Assembly: GCF_000027005.1 (NCBI RefSeq)
Contig: NC_012964.1
Span: 1,302,001-1,366,000, forward strand
Source of the DNA: Komagataella phaffii GS115
Taxonomy: Eukaryota; Ascomycota; Pichiomycetes; Pichiales; Pichiaceae
Length of the DNA: 64,000 nt
Direction of reading: 5' to 3'
Positions 10,478 through 22,100 of this stretch are shown here, one piece after another; positions within the stretch are counted from its first letter, which is position 1; each line of letters opens with the position of its first letter. The notes under the pieces are model-generated. The model did no database searches, was not told the DNA's origin, and saw only the letters and a program-made list of their open reading frames with translations. Position numbers and translations under genes: made by a program.

Positions 10478-10998
10478 TAGTTATGCTATGTTTTGTCCCT
10501 TAGTTTACTAGAACTGTTGTTATTGTCTACTTCGTCAGCTATGTATGTATTATTTTTTGTCAACCTCAATATTTACGTTTTACTCTTTTCGATTCTACGC
10601 GGTACATGCAATGCGATGTCTGGCGCGTCCAGCGTTTAAGATTATTTAGAGCCGATTCTAGCTTGCTCCGTGTTTACTGGAGCTCAGTAGTTTGACTTCC
10701 ACAAGTGCCACCAGGTAATTCAATTAACTATTACATTCATTCACCGGTTCTTTGTTGTCCAGTCAAATTCCATCGTTCACCACATAGATATTTTATATGT
10801 TTACCCTTTACTCTTCTCGATTCGTACACTGATCCGCATTGGTCCTTCCCTATTGGGAGTCGCACTGAACACCATCAACTTTTCGTGGAACGGGTCTGCG
10901 TTGCCATGGAACTAATGTTGTCAAAACTATCAAAACGCTTTTATATTTTTAATTGCCTATAAAGAGTGATGTATGTTTACAACTCACAGATGTAAACA
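10478..10998. promoter_or_regulatory. Promoter of the Whi5/Nrm1-like gene, 3' region of LRO1 absent
   Basis: A 521-bp region upstream of the Whi5/Nrm1-like gene and downstream of the LRO1 stop, both on the minus strand. It holds two MluI-box half sites, ACGCG at 10597-10601 and CGCGT at 10624-10628, 120-151 bp before the repressor's ATG. An 85-codon open frame on the plus strand (10705-10962) begins with GTG and has no coding character. No RNA gene seen. Confidence 0.45.
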
Positions 10999-12957
10999 TT
11001 AAAGATCTAGTTCAAGATTATCAACTATTTCCTTCAGATTACTAACAATCTTTTCCTTAATTTGGTCTCCCTTTCCAGCGGCCACCAGTAACACTAGCTC
11101 GTTTAACTCTGCAGATCCCAGAATGTCTACATGTTCAGCAGTTTTGGCACCTCCTCGAATGTCAAACCGATCAGGTTCATGATCAATCTCAACAATCTTG
11201 ACCTTGCTATTTCCTGGGTTGTAAACACTATTAGCTTGCTTCCATATGTGGCACATTGAGTGAGTCATTAGACTGACCGTACCGTCACCATCTGCCATAA
11301 GAACCGAATCATAGTTCTTTTCAATAGTGACGTTCAATTTGGTCTTAGCCGGATCAACTTCTTCTCGGTAGTAGTAAGCTCTTTCTGTAGGATTTCCAAA
11401 CCCATAAAAGCAAAACACTTTCAGATCAGGTGCATTTGGAAGTGATGCCTCAAGGGGATTGGACCATTTTGTATGATCTTTATTATTTTTTTTCAGCTGC
11501 TTAGCAGAATTGGTGAACCCATAAGAGTAAGCCCTCAACATCCTGTCTTGGAACCAGGCGGGAGTCTGCTCCATCAAAAACTGAATACTATCAGTCACCG
11601 TTAAGTTCTTTTGGGAGTACTTCCCCACCGGCTCCTTGAACCTAATGAAATTACCATAAGTGTCGTTTCCCAAATCTCCAATTGACGTGGCGTCATCAGG
11701 AGAACTCTCGAGATTTCCCCAGATTAGATCTCCGCCTTTGGGAATCATGCTGGCTATTCCACCAAAAGAACGGATCATATCAGCACGTTCTCTTCTAGAC
11801 AGAAACTTTTCTAAGCCCTCCACGGCGAGGGCGTTTAATTGAACTGTATCCTTCATTTCTCCGGATAAAAGAGCAGGTATAGCCTTAGGAGTACCCAGCA
11901 TACAGCCGGATATGTCCACAAAAGAATCTACATGATCATTCACCCAGTTAGGGCCTCCGTTTCCGTATCCGTCAGCTTCAACCCACTTCATAAAATAGTA
12001 AATCACTTGTGACCCCATTGAATGACCTACCAAAACCGATTTTTTCCCACTCTGATGCTTTTGAAGTTCAACGAAACCTTTTAATTTTGAAAAGTATGCA
12101 TCCCGTAATTCTAAATCCAGAAAAGCAAGTCTCCAATCATAAGCAGCGCTCACCATGTTGTTTGGATTATATCCAATAACTGCCAAGTTCTGAAGGATTT
12201 TATTCCAAATCCAGTAACCTGCTATAAAGAAATCAGCAGCTTCAAACCCCTGAGCTGCTCTGAGGCTTATTCCTGGAGGGTCTAATCCCGTTGTTGTATC
12301 TAGCATAATATGTTTCAGCCAACACGCCTTATCCAAAAACATTGTCCGCAACATGTAAAATGATCCCCATAGACGTTTTCTAAAATGACCTTCGGAGGGG
12401 CAGTCAGGAGTTCCTTCCAAGCCCCAACTTTCCAGCCCGGTGCTGATCACACCAGGAACAAGAACAATGGAATGATTAGCTTCAATCATTGACTTACTCT
12501 TCAATTGCTTACCTACTGCAAATGATTCAGAGCTCAATATCTTAGAATTCTGATTGAACTGAGTACTCTCAACAATACTTTGAAGGGACTTTGGTAAGAC
12601 ATCCTTCCAATCGTCAAAATAGGTGGAAAGAGAGTCAAAGTTGACCAGTTGATCTATGTCTGGAATAGGGTACTCAGAACTGGTAGCTCCAAAGTACAAA
12701 GCAACAGCGATTCCTATGAAGGCTCCAAAAATAAAAATTACATTCTTTGACTCATAGAAACGACGGACAGTCTCAGCGCTGTGGATTTTTCGAAGTGATG
12801 GTCTTCTGTGCGTTGACGCTTTTCTTGGTTTAGCGATGTTGTCTTCATCCGGAAGCGTGTCGTTTACTGAAGAGTCATCCAAGTCAATAACCGTGTCCGA
12901 ATCGCCGATGTGCGATTCAAGTCTGGATCTCTCGTTTCCTCTTTTCCGTAGTTGCAT
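10999..12957 (-). CDS. LRO1: Phospholipid:diacylglycerol acyltransferase
   Basis: ER/nuclear-membrane enzyme of the LCAT family that makes triacylglycerol by moving an acyl chain from a phospholipid sn-2 position to diacylglycerol. The 652-residue product has a basic cytosolic N-terminus, one membrane segment (about 73-90, FIFGAFIGIAVALYFG), and a lumenal catalytic domain. Visible are the lid region LVPGVISTGLESWGL (166-180), the nucleophile elbow GHSMGS (Ser313), ADGDGTVSL with the catalytic Asp, and EHVDILG with the catalytic His. Family length is about 661. The start is the first ATG. Confidence 0.95.
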   Translation of the reverse strand: MQLRKRGNERSRLESHIGDSDTVIDLDDSSVNDTLPDEDNIAKPRKASTHRRPSLRKIHSAETVRRFYESKNVIFIFGAFIGIAVALYFGATSSEYPIPDIDQLVNFDSLSTYFDDWKDVLPKSLQSIVESTQFNQNSKILSSESFAVGKQLKSKSMIEANHSIVLVPGVISTGLESWGLEGTPDCPSEGHFRKRLWGSFYMLRTMFLDKACWLKHIMLDTTTGLDPPGISLRAAQGFEAADFFIAGYWIWNKILQNLAVIGYNPNNMVSAAYDWRLAFLDLELRDAYFSKLKGFVELQKHQSGKKSVLVGHSMGSQVIYYFMKWVEADGYGNGGPNWVNDHVDSFVDISGCMLGTPKAIPALLSGEMKDTVQLNALAVEGLEKFLSRRERADMIRSFGGIASMIPKGGDLIWGNLESSPDDATSIGDLGNDTYGNFIRFKEPVGKYSQKNLTVTDSIQFLMEQTPAWFQDRMLRAYSYGFTNSAKQLKKNNKDHTKWSNPLEASLPNAPDLKVFCFYGFGNPTERAYYYREEVDPAKTKLNVTIEKNYDSVLMADGDGTVSLMTHSMCHIWKQANSVYNPGNSKVKIVEIDHEPDRFDIRGGAKTAEHVDILGSAELNELVLLVAAGKGDQIKEKIVSNLKEIVDNLELDL

Positions 12958-13268
12958 AGGTGAAAGGCTGACGGCTCCAGCTGGCGCGTTTTGATCAGGA
13001 GAATGTGAAGTAATGGATACAATCGGATAAGATCTAATGTTTGCATCCCTCGAAGATGTCTAGTGCGAGAAACGCATGTGCATGCTATTTTCCACGTCAA
13101 ATTTCATCTGTCATGAGAATTAAGTGGAGGAAAAATCGTATTACCCTTAACTGAATATGTAGACTAGTTACGCTCGTGCTAAGCTATCAATTGTGAACAT
13201 AATGTTGATATTTTACCGACAAAAAGAAAACAAAAAAACAATTCCAGTTGTTTCATTGTAGTTTTTAG
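12958..13268. promoter_or_regulatory. LRO1 promoter region
   Basis: 311 bp between the LRO1 start and the RIX1 stop, both on the minus strand. An open frame crossing it (12864-13100) overlaps LRO1 out of frame and looks spurious. A run of A-rich sequence near 13221-13240 probably belongs to the RIX1 upstream/LRO1 promoter boundary. No RNA gene or repeat recognised. Confidence 0.4.
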
Positions 13269-15470
13269 CTACTCGTCGTCATCTTCACTATCATTGGCAA
13301 CAATAACGGGGATTTCAAACTCAGAGTTAGAATCGGAGTCATATTCATTTGAAATCTGAACTGTGGCTTCCTTATCGACCCCACTAACCGACACTTCCAC
13401 TCGAGTTTCTTCTCTCTTCCAGGAAGAGATTTTGACTGGTTCTTGTTCAACTAATGTGATGTCAGTCAACCCAGTGTCAGGTTCTTCATTCTTGCTCATG
13501 GATTCAATAGTATCGACTCCATTTGAATCAACAACATCTGTTGCTATATCACTAGTTTTTTGTCTCTTCGACAAGGAATCATCATTATCTAACTCCTCCT
13601 CACTATCTTCATCCTCACCATCATCAAGATAGGAAATAGTAACCCCGTTTGTCCCCGTGATGCCATTTTCAGATGTGTCCCTCCTAGGAGAGATCGGGAA
13701 GCGTGGGTTCATAAATACACTCAAGAAATTGTCGCTGATGATTGATGAAATGATCGGTAAGATGCTATTTCGATCATGGCCAGGAAACAAAATGGAGTTG
13801 TGAATTAATTCCTGAAGATTTTTGTCCATTTTTACTTCATTTCTGTGCTTAACAGTATCTATTATCACAAACCTTAAAATCTCAGATTGTTTAGACGACG
13901 GAAGGAGACATGACTTGAGAACTGTGGCAAAGAACTGGCGGACAACAGCTAGAGTTCGTTTTGAAGCGGTAATAGTGAATAAATGCTGGTGTGATAACAT
14001 ATCAGATAGGGGAATGACCTGGCCGCCTTTCTTCTTTCGTTTCAAGAAGCTACCACCATTGCTATTGGACTGATCTAATTTTGGTAGCCTTGACTTAGTG
14101 ATCAACAAAGCAACATCCACCAACTTCAATAAAGGTGTGATATTGACAACGTTGTAAGTAAGGGATAAAAGTTCTGATGCAGCCAATAGAATTTGGTGAA
14201 TATAGTCAAGCTGAGACCAAACTCTCTCTTCAATGATAGTAATATGTCCATTCTTTCTTATCTCTACTGGAACTGACAACTCATATACCGAAAGCAACGA
14301 CGAAAAATGAGGCAGTAAGTTTCCACCAAATATTGATGGAAGTTGCGTCAACAGCTCTAAGGCGCAAGTTTTGTTCTTGATGATAGAGTATTCTACAGTT
14401 TTTTTCAAAGAAACATCTCTGAATTCCCTTTTCATCGGAGAAAATCTCAAATCCAGGCTGAGATTCAACTCCAGAAAAGAAATGACGTATCCCAGTGGTA
14501 GTTTCACCGCTGTTCCCCTGGGGTTTGAGATGAATGCTTTCAGGAGACTAATTAATAGATGCAGCCTCCTGCTGATTTGCAAAATGTCCAAAGGCTCTAA
14601 ACTGTCAATGTCCAAACTGGGGAACAAAGGTTTGTAGTTGCCTTTTTCCTCTTCGTTGTGTGGTAAACTCGGTAACGAGGCTAAAAGTTTTTGCAAATTT
14701 GAGTCTTCATTCAAATCTAAGAACTCTGAATAAATCTCAAACACTTCTTTCATTTCGATCAATAAGTGTAGTAGTTTCTGTCTATAAATTTCTTCGGTGT
14801 TTGTTCTTTCTAGAGCGTATTGTATACTAACAAAGTTGGATACGACCAAAGTTTGGAGCTCATTGTCCATTTTGTGTAATCCTTCATCGTCATCAAGCAG
14901 AATTCTTAGCTCCTTTTGGATCTTGGTTGTAAAAGGTCTCAACGTTGTAGTATTGTTCATAAGAAGCTTCTGTAACACAAAATTAGCTGGCTTGGGGCAA
15001 AGATACATCACGCTAACAAGCGATTGAATAATTGACGGAAGCCTTGGTGTCAGTATTTCTCTGGTAAGTGCAACCTTATGCCTTATTTTGTCCATAATAA
15101 AATCTAGAGTGGATATAGCTGATTCCAAACAGGTCATCTGTCGTACATCAATGGTTGATGTGATGTAACACTTCGACTCAATAATCTTGGTCAAAGCACT
15201 AATATAGTTACCAGCGTCCGATGCAATAATCCTTGGGTGAAGGCAAAGGACGTGGACAAGTTTTGTGCCAAACCAACGGACTTCAGATTGATTTGATCTA
15301 AGATAATTTGCAGCACGAGAGGTAACATGCGTCAAGTCGGCTTTTGAAGCTTCATTAACGGCGTTCTCATCAGCAAGGATGGGGAGTATTTCCATCAGAT
15401 CCGCCTCAACTGAATTATCCTTCAAATGCGGAATGACAACGTCGAGTCCAACAAATCCTTGATATCCCAT
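13269..15470 (-). CDS. RIX1: Pre-60S ribosome maturation factor Rix1
   Basis: Component of the Rix1-Ipi1-Ipi3 complex that, with Rea1, matures the pre-60S particle and ITS2; nucleoplasm. The 733-residue product is largely helical-repeat. The segment TPRLPSIIQSLVSVMYLCP then VLQKLLMNNTTTLRPFTTKI (roughly 145-185) matches yeast Rix1, where the NTTT-x-x-PFT motif recurs. A strongly acidic tail (DDGEDEDSEEELDNDD, then a second patch ending VANDSEDDDE) and KRQK basic stretches sit near the C-terminus, as in Rix1. Length compares with 763 in S. cerevisiae. Start is the first ATG. Confidence 0.85.
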   Translation of the reverse strand: MGYQGFVGLDVVIPHLKDNSVEADLMEILPILADENAVNEASKADLTHVTSRAANYLRSNQSEVRWFGTKLVHVLCLHPRIIASDAGNYISALTKIIESKCYITSTIDVRQMTCLESAISTLDFIMDKIRHKVALTREILTPRLPSIIQSLVSVMYLCPKPANFVLQKLLMNNTTTLRPFTTKIQKELRILLDDDEGLHKMDNELQTLVVSNFVSIQYALERTNTEEIYRQKLLHLLIEMKEVFEIYSEFLDLNEDSNLQKLLASLPSLPHNEEEKGNYKPLFPSLDIDSLEPLDILQISRRLHLLISLLKAFISNPRGTAVKLPLGYVISFLELNLSLDLRFSPMKREFRDVSLKKTVEYSIIKNKTCALELLTQLPSIFGGNLLPHFSSLLSVYELSVPVEIRKNGHITIIEERVWSQLDYIHQILLAASELLSLTYNVVNITPLLKLVDVALLITKSRLPKLDQSNSNGGSFLKRKKKGGQVIPLSDMLSHQHLFTITASKRTLAVVRQFFATVLKSCLLPSSKQSEILRFVIIDTVKHRNEVKMDKNLQELIHNSILFPGHDRNSILPIISSIISDNFLSVFMNPRFPISPRRDTSENGITGTNGVTISYLDDGEDEDSEEELDNDDSLSKRQKTSDIATDVVDSNGVDTIESMSKNEEPDTGLTDITLVEQEPVKISSWKREETRVEVSVSGVDKEATVQISNEYDSDSNSEFEIPVIVANDSEDDDE

Positions 15471-15514
15471 CCTGGAAGTCCAATTGTATGATCTAAAGAG
15501 ATTACTTCATTCTA

Positions 15515-15529
15515 TTTTTTTTTTTTTTT
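15515..15529. repeat. T15 tract in the RIX1-PIS1 divergent promoter
   Basis: Fifteen consecutive T between the divergent RIX1 and PIS1 start codons. Poly(dA:dT) tracts in yeast promoters keep nucleosomes off; the role here is inferred. Confidence 0.6.
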
Positions 15530-15642
15530 ATTTGGAATTTTTCAGCCCAAGGCTCTCTCTATCAGTGTACCGACCAATACGTATCAGATACAGATAATTT
15601 TGAGCTCAGGCAACATGGAAATTTACTTGTCTCTAGATAGTC

Positions 15643-16329
15643 ATGACAGACAACAATGAATACAATGTTACTACTAAGACAATTTTCACATATATTCCCA
15701 ATCTGATAGGTTATTCCAGGGTGGTCACAGCCATCGTCTCATTATTTTTAATGAAACAGCACCCTATATATATGACCTTCATATATGGAGTTTCATGTCT
15801 ACTGGATGCGTTCGACGGGACCGCTGCTAGGAGATATAACCAAACATCAAAATTTGGTGCCGTACTTGATATGGTTACTGATAGGTGCACCACTGCATCT
15901 CTAATAGCATTTTTGGTGATTCTGTATCCGTCGTATGCTATTTTATGGCAATGTCTCATTTCTTTGGATTTGGCATCACACTACATGCACATGTATGCTT
16001 CTTTGGTAGCAGGAAGTGGATCACATAAGAATATTGATGAAGGCGAAAACTTTCTTCTCAAACTTTACTACACTTCTAAGAAGGTGTTATTTACAGTATG
16101 TGCATTCAATGAGTTGTTCTACGTCGCACTTTATTTAGCTGCTTTTGATTTCAACCCTCTTCCACTGGTGAATATGACTTTTGGTAGATTATTGGCTGTT
16201 GTTTCATTTCCAATATGGCTTTTCAAGCAGTTCACCAATGTTATCCAGTTAGTTGGTGCGGCTACAAAACTGGCAGAGATAGATGTTACAGATAAGGTCA
16301 ACGAATTGCGCAAGAAAGATGGCAAATGA
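15643..16329 (+). CDS. PIS1: Phosphatidylinositol synthase
   Basis: CDP-diacylglycerol:inositol 3-phosphatidyltransferase of the ER, which makes PI from CDP-DAG and inositol. The 228-residue product has the CDP-alcohol phosphotransferase signature: Asp55, Asp58-Gly59, Ala62-Arg63, Gly72, Asp76, Asp80 (LLDAFDGTAARRYNQTS then FGAVLDMVTD). There are several membrane helices, and IPNLIGYSRVV precedes the motif as in Pis1. Family length is 220. Start is the first ATG after a T-rich leader. Confidence 0.95.
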   Translation: MTDNNEYNVTTKTIFTYIPNLIGYSRVVTAIVSLFLMKQHPIYMTFIYGVSCLLDAFDGTAARRYNQTSKFGAVLDMVTDRCTTASLIAFLVILYPSYAILWQCLISLDLASHYMHMYASLVAGSGSHKNIDEGENFLLKLYYTSKKVLFTVCAFNELFYVALYLAAFDFNPLPLVNMTFGRLLAVVSFPIWLFKQFTNVIQLVGAATKLAEIDVTDKVNELRKKDGK

Positions 16330-16560
16330 TTGTATATACTTTTTAGTTGGCCGCTTGAACAATGCTGAAAGGAGGATACTGGAGAGCCACACCAGTTGGG
16401 GGATTTATATTGACCATTAACTCAGACATTGATATTTATGTAGTATATACTGGGACCTCAGAACTGGTTAACTTATTGCGCGAACTCCTCTTCTAAGCTA
16501 GATCGCCTATTCTATCGGTAGAAGAAAGTATATCAATGAACTGGCAGTAACGTTGAAAGA

Positions 16561-18965
16561 ATGGTTGAACAAAATGAGAGTGTGTCCAAGGTTTTATTGC
16601 TTCCAGCTCTCTCTACTTCGAAGATTTCTGTACTGTGCCTGATTTCATTGTTCTGTTCCAAAAAACTTCCGAAACCCTACCTATCCCACCTTTGTTATCA
16701 ATAATAGTTCACGTCGTGGACACTTCAGACACAGCACACGATGACTCAAGACTATCAATTTTACCAACCCTAGATGGGCTACTTGATGATATTGGCGAGG
16801 CCATAACTCGACACTATCAATTGAATCCCAATCTGGACTTAGTTTTGTGTGCAAAGGATATCAAAACCGTAACTACTTTACTGCTTGATTTACTGGCTGG
16901 TATACAGACTGTGGATGATCTGCATCAATTCATGAAAGACTCTAAAAACCTTTTGGTTGAAAAATCTAGAGATGTGCAGAACTCACCGATTAAGCTACTC
17001 ACTACCACCAGTTTTCTAGGTAAGTTTGTTCACAACCTTATTGTTAGCTTTGAGTACCTGGACTTTTCGCAGGTTTCTGATTTCTGGGCATCATTCCAAG
17101 AGTATAAACTGGATTCCAAACAAAAATGGAGAAACAAGGCGAAGTTGAAAGCCGAAGACAATGCTGATCTTGTCTTTCAAGAGAAATTAGTAGAGCTGAC
17201 TGGCTTTAGCCTTGATGGTTTTATGACTATGACATCTTTTGCTGAAGAAGGAAAGCAGAAAAGAAGTTCAGAACGAACTTTAGTCATTTCGCAGCTAGAC
17301 ATTTCCAATCTACTGGATAGACAAATACATCTTCTCGAAGCTTATGGAACCCCAACTCCTTCAAGCTTAAGAAAAGTGTTAAATTTGATGGCGCAATTAG
17401 AAAATGGAACATTACCATCTATGTACTATGTTCAGTATCTTGAACATCTCAAAGGCAATGAATACCAGGGAGCTTTTGATTCTTTGCATCGCTACTTTGA
17501 CTATATGATGTCAAATAAACAACAAGCCTTCTATCATTATGCACTACTATCCTTGGCTACCCTCCATGCATCTTTCGGTAGCGACAAAGAAGCCCTTAGA
17601 GCTATCAATGAGGCTATTTTAGTGGCAAGAGAGAACAAAGACCTGAATTGCTTGAATTACCTATTAACGTGGCTTTTAAATTTTCTCAAAGATAAACCTG
17701 ATCTTTTCGATAAGGATGTCACATCCAACTCCAAAGATCAAATATTACACTTTTTGAAACTGAAGACAAAAGAAAATAAGAACCACAGTTTGCATTCCAT
17801 ATCTTATCAGTTTCAAGCTCTAAAAACTATTTTAGAAGGAGGCCCTTTGCAATCTATTTTGGAAGATATTACACGTGCTTCATACATACTAATGAACTTG
17901 GATTTCAAAGGTGAAGACCTAACCACCTTTGTCCGCAATTGCCAACTCCAGCTATCTTACTGGATGCGGGTTGGGGTGATACCGTTAGCGGAGGTATACA
18001 TTTCTATCGCACTGGATGCTTGCAATGCAAAACACAATGTCTTTGATGAGCTTTCGATTTTAATGAGAAAAGCTTGTTTATTGTTTTTTAAAGGCGAGGT
18101 AGAAGAGGCATTCAAAATACTATCTTCAAAGCAACACCAAGTGAGTCAAGATAGTTCAGTGTTTCGCACGTGGAACCTACGAACTATGGTGCTAAAGTTA
18201 AACTTATGGCTTAATAAATCAAGACTACGCTGTTCAGGAATATTGCTCTCTACAATGTTGGCTCATCTGGATACAGTTAATGATACTGAACTAAAGTATG
18301 AAGTTTTATACTACGACGCTCTTCATCAACATCTCCTTGGTAATAACACAGAAGCGATTTCAAAAGTGTCTTCCTTGCTTCAGGAGCTTACAAAAACAAA
18401 TTCACATTTTAACAACTATTGGTTTATCAAGTATAAACTGCTATATGCGGATATATTTGTCAAAGCAACGAACTCATCCTCGCGTTGCATGTCTATTCTG
18501 CTGAACGCAATTCAGCTTGCTCACAGCTCCTCTCTCATACCTTTGGTGGTAGAAGGCTCGTTGATTTTAGTGAATCTTCTTATAAGACTAGACCCAAAAG
18601 AAAATTATGATGATGCATTGATCTTGCTTCATCAGCTGAAGCCCATATGCTTGCGATTAGAAATTGCAGAACTTACTGCGAACGTAGGATTTCTCTTATC
18701 GCAAACATTATTCATAAAACTAAAAACGCAGGATGCGAGACTACAAGATACAAAGGAAGAGCTAAATGAAATACTGAATGAACTTGAGACAGGAATTATT
18801 TATTATAGGAAAATTAACAAACTACAAATGCTACTCAAATGTTTCGAACTTGAAAAAGAACTGTCTATAGAGACAGGGCATGCTGATCTCTTAGCACATG
18901 CTACGGATTCTATTCAGAAGATTAAGCACCGGTTAAGGGAGGAAAATCAATATGGGTTTGTATGA
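16561..18965 (+). CDS. APC5: Anaphase-promoting complex subunit 5; frame broken near the 5' end
   Basis: TPR scaffold subunit of the APC/C ubiquitin ligase. The main frame (from about 16578) has no ATG before residue 90; its earliest initiation-like codon is GTG at 16635. A different frame begins with ATG at 16561 and reads 35 codons including LLPALSTSKISVLCLISLFC, which resembles the Apc5 N-terminal helix, and reaches AAAAAA at 16660-16665. Stepping back one base there joins it to TSETLPIPPLLSIIV and the long frame, giving about 801 residues. The Apc5 signature is clear: FYHYALLSLATLHASFGSDK, then INEAILVARENKDLNCLNYL. I annotate from 16561 on that inference. A short intron is possible but no good splice signals were seen. 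Confidence 0.8.
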
Positions 18966-19131
18966 CACTTAACCCAAATTCATTTGCAGTCATGTGATTA
19001 CTTGTAAGGCGAAAAAGCCTTCAAAGTTCTTTCTTCAGTTGCAAAATTCTGAGTCTACTCAACCTTGTGTAGTAGTTAGTAGTTACGACTAGCTTCATTT
19101 ATAGCAAAAAAGGATCTCCATCTTTGTAAAA

Positions 19132-22100
19132 TTACCAGTCCAACGCTTTCAGTTGCACAAGCTCGTCATTTTCCAGGTGGGTCAACTTTGTTTCTGCTTT
19201 CAAACGTTTGTAATATAAGATACAATTTTGATTCTCACAACTGGAAGCTGTTAAAAATTTCACCGAGTTGAAATTTTGAAAGTTGGGAAGAAATAAAGCA
19301 TGCCCAGAAGAGCAAAACTCACATAAATTGAATATGTTTTGTACCTTCTTTTCTGCATTGTGAATTTTAGCTCCTAGACTAGTAACTACTTCCAATGGAG
19401 AATTTTGGCATTGCCGGCAAATTTTTGATTTATTGCCTCTTGGAAGATTGGTCCCACAGACTAAGCATCGTAGTACTGTAATGAAATGGTGGATCGTTGA
19501 CGGCTTAGAAGTGTTTGACTGCTTGATGTAAGGTGATATTCTTTGAATTACTGGCATCTCAGTGAACCAAGACCTGACATTGACACCCATCAGTTGAAAT
19601 ATTCTTTCTAAAGGTGGAATAATAACCTTGTCAATATAGTATTGGGCATCCAACTCAAGAAATTCTGTATCTTTGCGGGCAAGGTATTCTTCAGGTGATA
19701 AACAACGATCTTTTAACCGTTCTTTTGTTCTCCCCTTAACTACTAAATATGGTATTCTTTCTCTGTATTGCGGTACAGCATTGGGATCCTCATCAGCTTT
19801 CCTGGAAGCAACTAGAGCACCAGGTGGTATGTACTTTTCTTTGTAAGTTCCTAGCCTTACTTCTTTAGCAAAGCAAAAGTCTTGTAATCCAACATTGTTG
19901 GTTAAGATTTTAGTTACCTGGGCTTGAAAATACTGTTTGACTTGAGATAAATCACTTGAATCAAAAAGAATTCTCAGGGATTTCTCCACAATTTTCTGTT
20001 GGGCTGGTATACCATCCCTTCTAACAGTCTCAATACCTTTAGCGTCAAATTTCGGTTCGGTTTGCTCTGGCCTCTCGTAACTATACCCAACGTATCTTTT
20101 TTTACTCAATAGAGTAGAAGGGTGGTATACCTTTTCAAACTTAAGTTTCACCGGTTGTGGATTCTCCGAGGTAACGGCTGCTGCCATTTCCTCCCCAATC
20201 ATGAAGGCATCTGCTTTTGACTTCCCTGGAAGATATACAAATAAGGAGTCTGTGTCACCATATACGACCCTTGCGCCCCAGTTAGTGTTTGCTTCAATTA
20301 GGGAGATTGCTCTGTTCAAAGTCTCTCTTGCTGAAGACACAATAGCATCAGCGATATCTGCACAAGGCATTCTTCCAGAAAATGTTGCTGATGCGTACCC
20401 GTAGGTCACATTTGCAATCAGTTTAAGTGCTAGCTGCCTGCTGTTATATGTCTGTAATATCCTAGGGTCATTACCTAGTTTCTTTATGGCACTTTTTACA
20501 AGTATTCTGGTGTCCAGAAGGTCTATCAACATTTTTCCAATGACAGATCTACGAACATTCGATTTCACAAACATGAGTCCGTTAGGCGAAAGAGTAATAT
20601 GATGCTTCAACACCTCCAGTATACCAGCTGGTAGCTTATTCTTTGTCACACCTATCATCTGTTCCTTAAAAGCATCGTAGCCTTGCATTCTTCCAAGGCA
20701 TGTAGTATAACAATAATTATACGCTATAACCAAGGAAGGATATAATGACTGAAAGTCAAGAACAACTATGGGACTTTTATAAAATGCAGCCTCCGGTTCC
20801 ATGATCAGAGGTACGTACGTCAAGGGATCCTGTTTGAACACATCTTTTTTGCTTGGGGATATCATCAGCAAGTTCTCCTGCTTGGTAAGTCTTACAAGTA
20901 GACTCTCAACTTTAAACTGCGATCCTCTGGAAAGAACGGAATAAAAATCTATGCCTATCAGCTTTGCCTCTTCTGTGACTTTTGAAACTATTTGGATTTG
21001 AGTTATTATTTGCATCTCTAGAGCTACTCGCTGGGTAAAATAATTCAAAACAAGACTCTTATATTGAGGCTTATCAGACTCAAACCACTCAGACAATACA
21101 CCATAGTTATAGTGAGGAATTCTCAAGTGAAGAATATGATATACTAAGTTTTCCAAAGTGTAGTTAGTTAAAGTAATTTCATGTGTTAGAGCCCGCCACA
21201 AATTCAGAACATGCCTACCAGTAATCCTGAAACTCGAACCATGTGTATACCCCCAGTGATCTTTGGTTTTATTATTGAACTTGTATTGAACCCTCGAGAA
21301 CTTCTCGCACAAATCTAGATCATAGACATGTTTGCACCGTTCAATCATATATCCCCATGAGCTGGAATTGGGCTCAAATGCTGTAATAATATCGGGGTCG
21401 ATGTATTCAACTAGTGACACAAACTCTTGAACAATTTCAAGCTCGCTCCCCAAGACAGCAACAGGCTGTTTGCAAAGAAGTCGAAGTTTTCTCATTGATT
21501 CCTCGGTTACATTTTCTTGCCAAACAAATATTCCAGAATCTTTAATTTGTAGATCAATGTTTGAATTTTGGGACTCAAAGCTCCAAAAAATTGCCTTTAT
21601 GGCGTCTGTTTGAGGGTTAGGAGTTTTGTTTTCCTCGGTGGAAATATGACATTCAGCACACAATGAGAGTAAGTGGCTTTCCAAAGAAGGTTTTTGATGT
21701 GAAGTGTTATGCATGGAGGGATAAACAAATTGGTTATTGGAATTCGGAGTTACTCCAAACACCTGGGTAATTAGTTTCATCGATTTTGTTTGCCTTTCAT
21801 GGGAGAGCCACTCCTTCACGTATGAAAAACTTCTCGGAGTAAGGTTGAACTCCCATTCTGGACCAGAAACAATCCCGTTAATAGGCTTTCTTTTGGTGAA
21901 TGTGAGACCTAAACAACTTTCAGAATATGGCTCCAGACATGATAGGTGATTGGAAAGTAAAGTGAACTTTCTACCTGCAAAAATGTATGGATCCCTCAAG
22001 TCGCTCGGATCTGAATAAAAAGGATCGGGATACTCAATTTTCAACATCCCTTTTGAAGCCAAACTCTTAGAGAAATCACTAAAATTTGTTGAAGGGATTT

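Noticed and set aside
10705..10962. 85-codon ORF between the Whi5-like gene and LRO1
   Set aside because: Begins with GTG, with no ATG until near its end, and shows no family resemblance.
16630..16710. Short intron explaining the APC5 frame change
   Set aside because: No GTAAGT/GTATGT donor or CTAAC branch in the right place; any such intron would also remove the conserved LPIPPLLSIIV stretch. The single-base shift at A6 is simpler.
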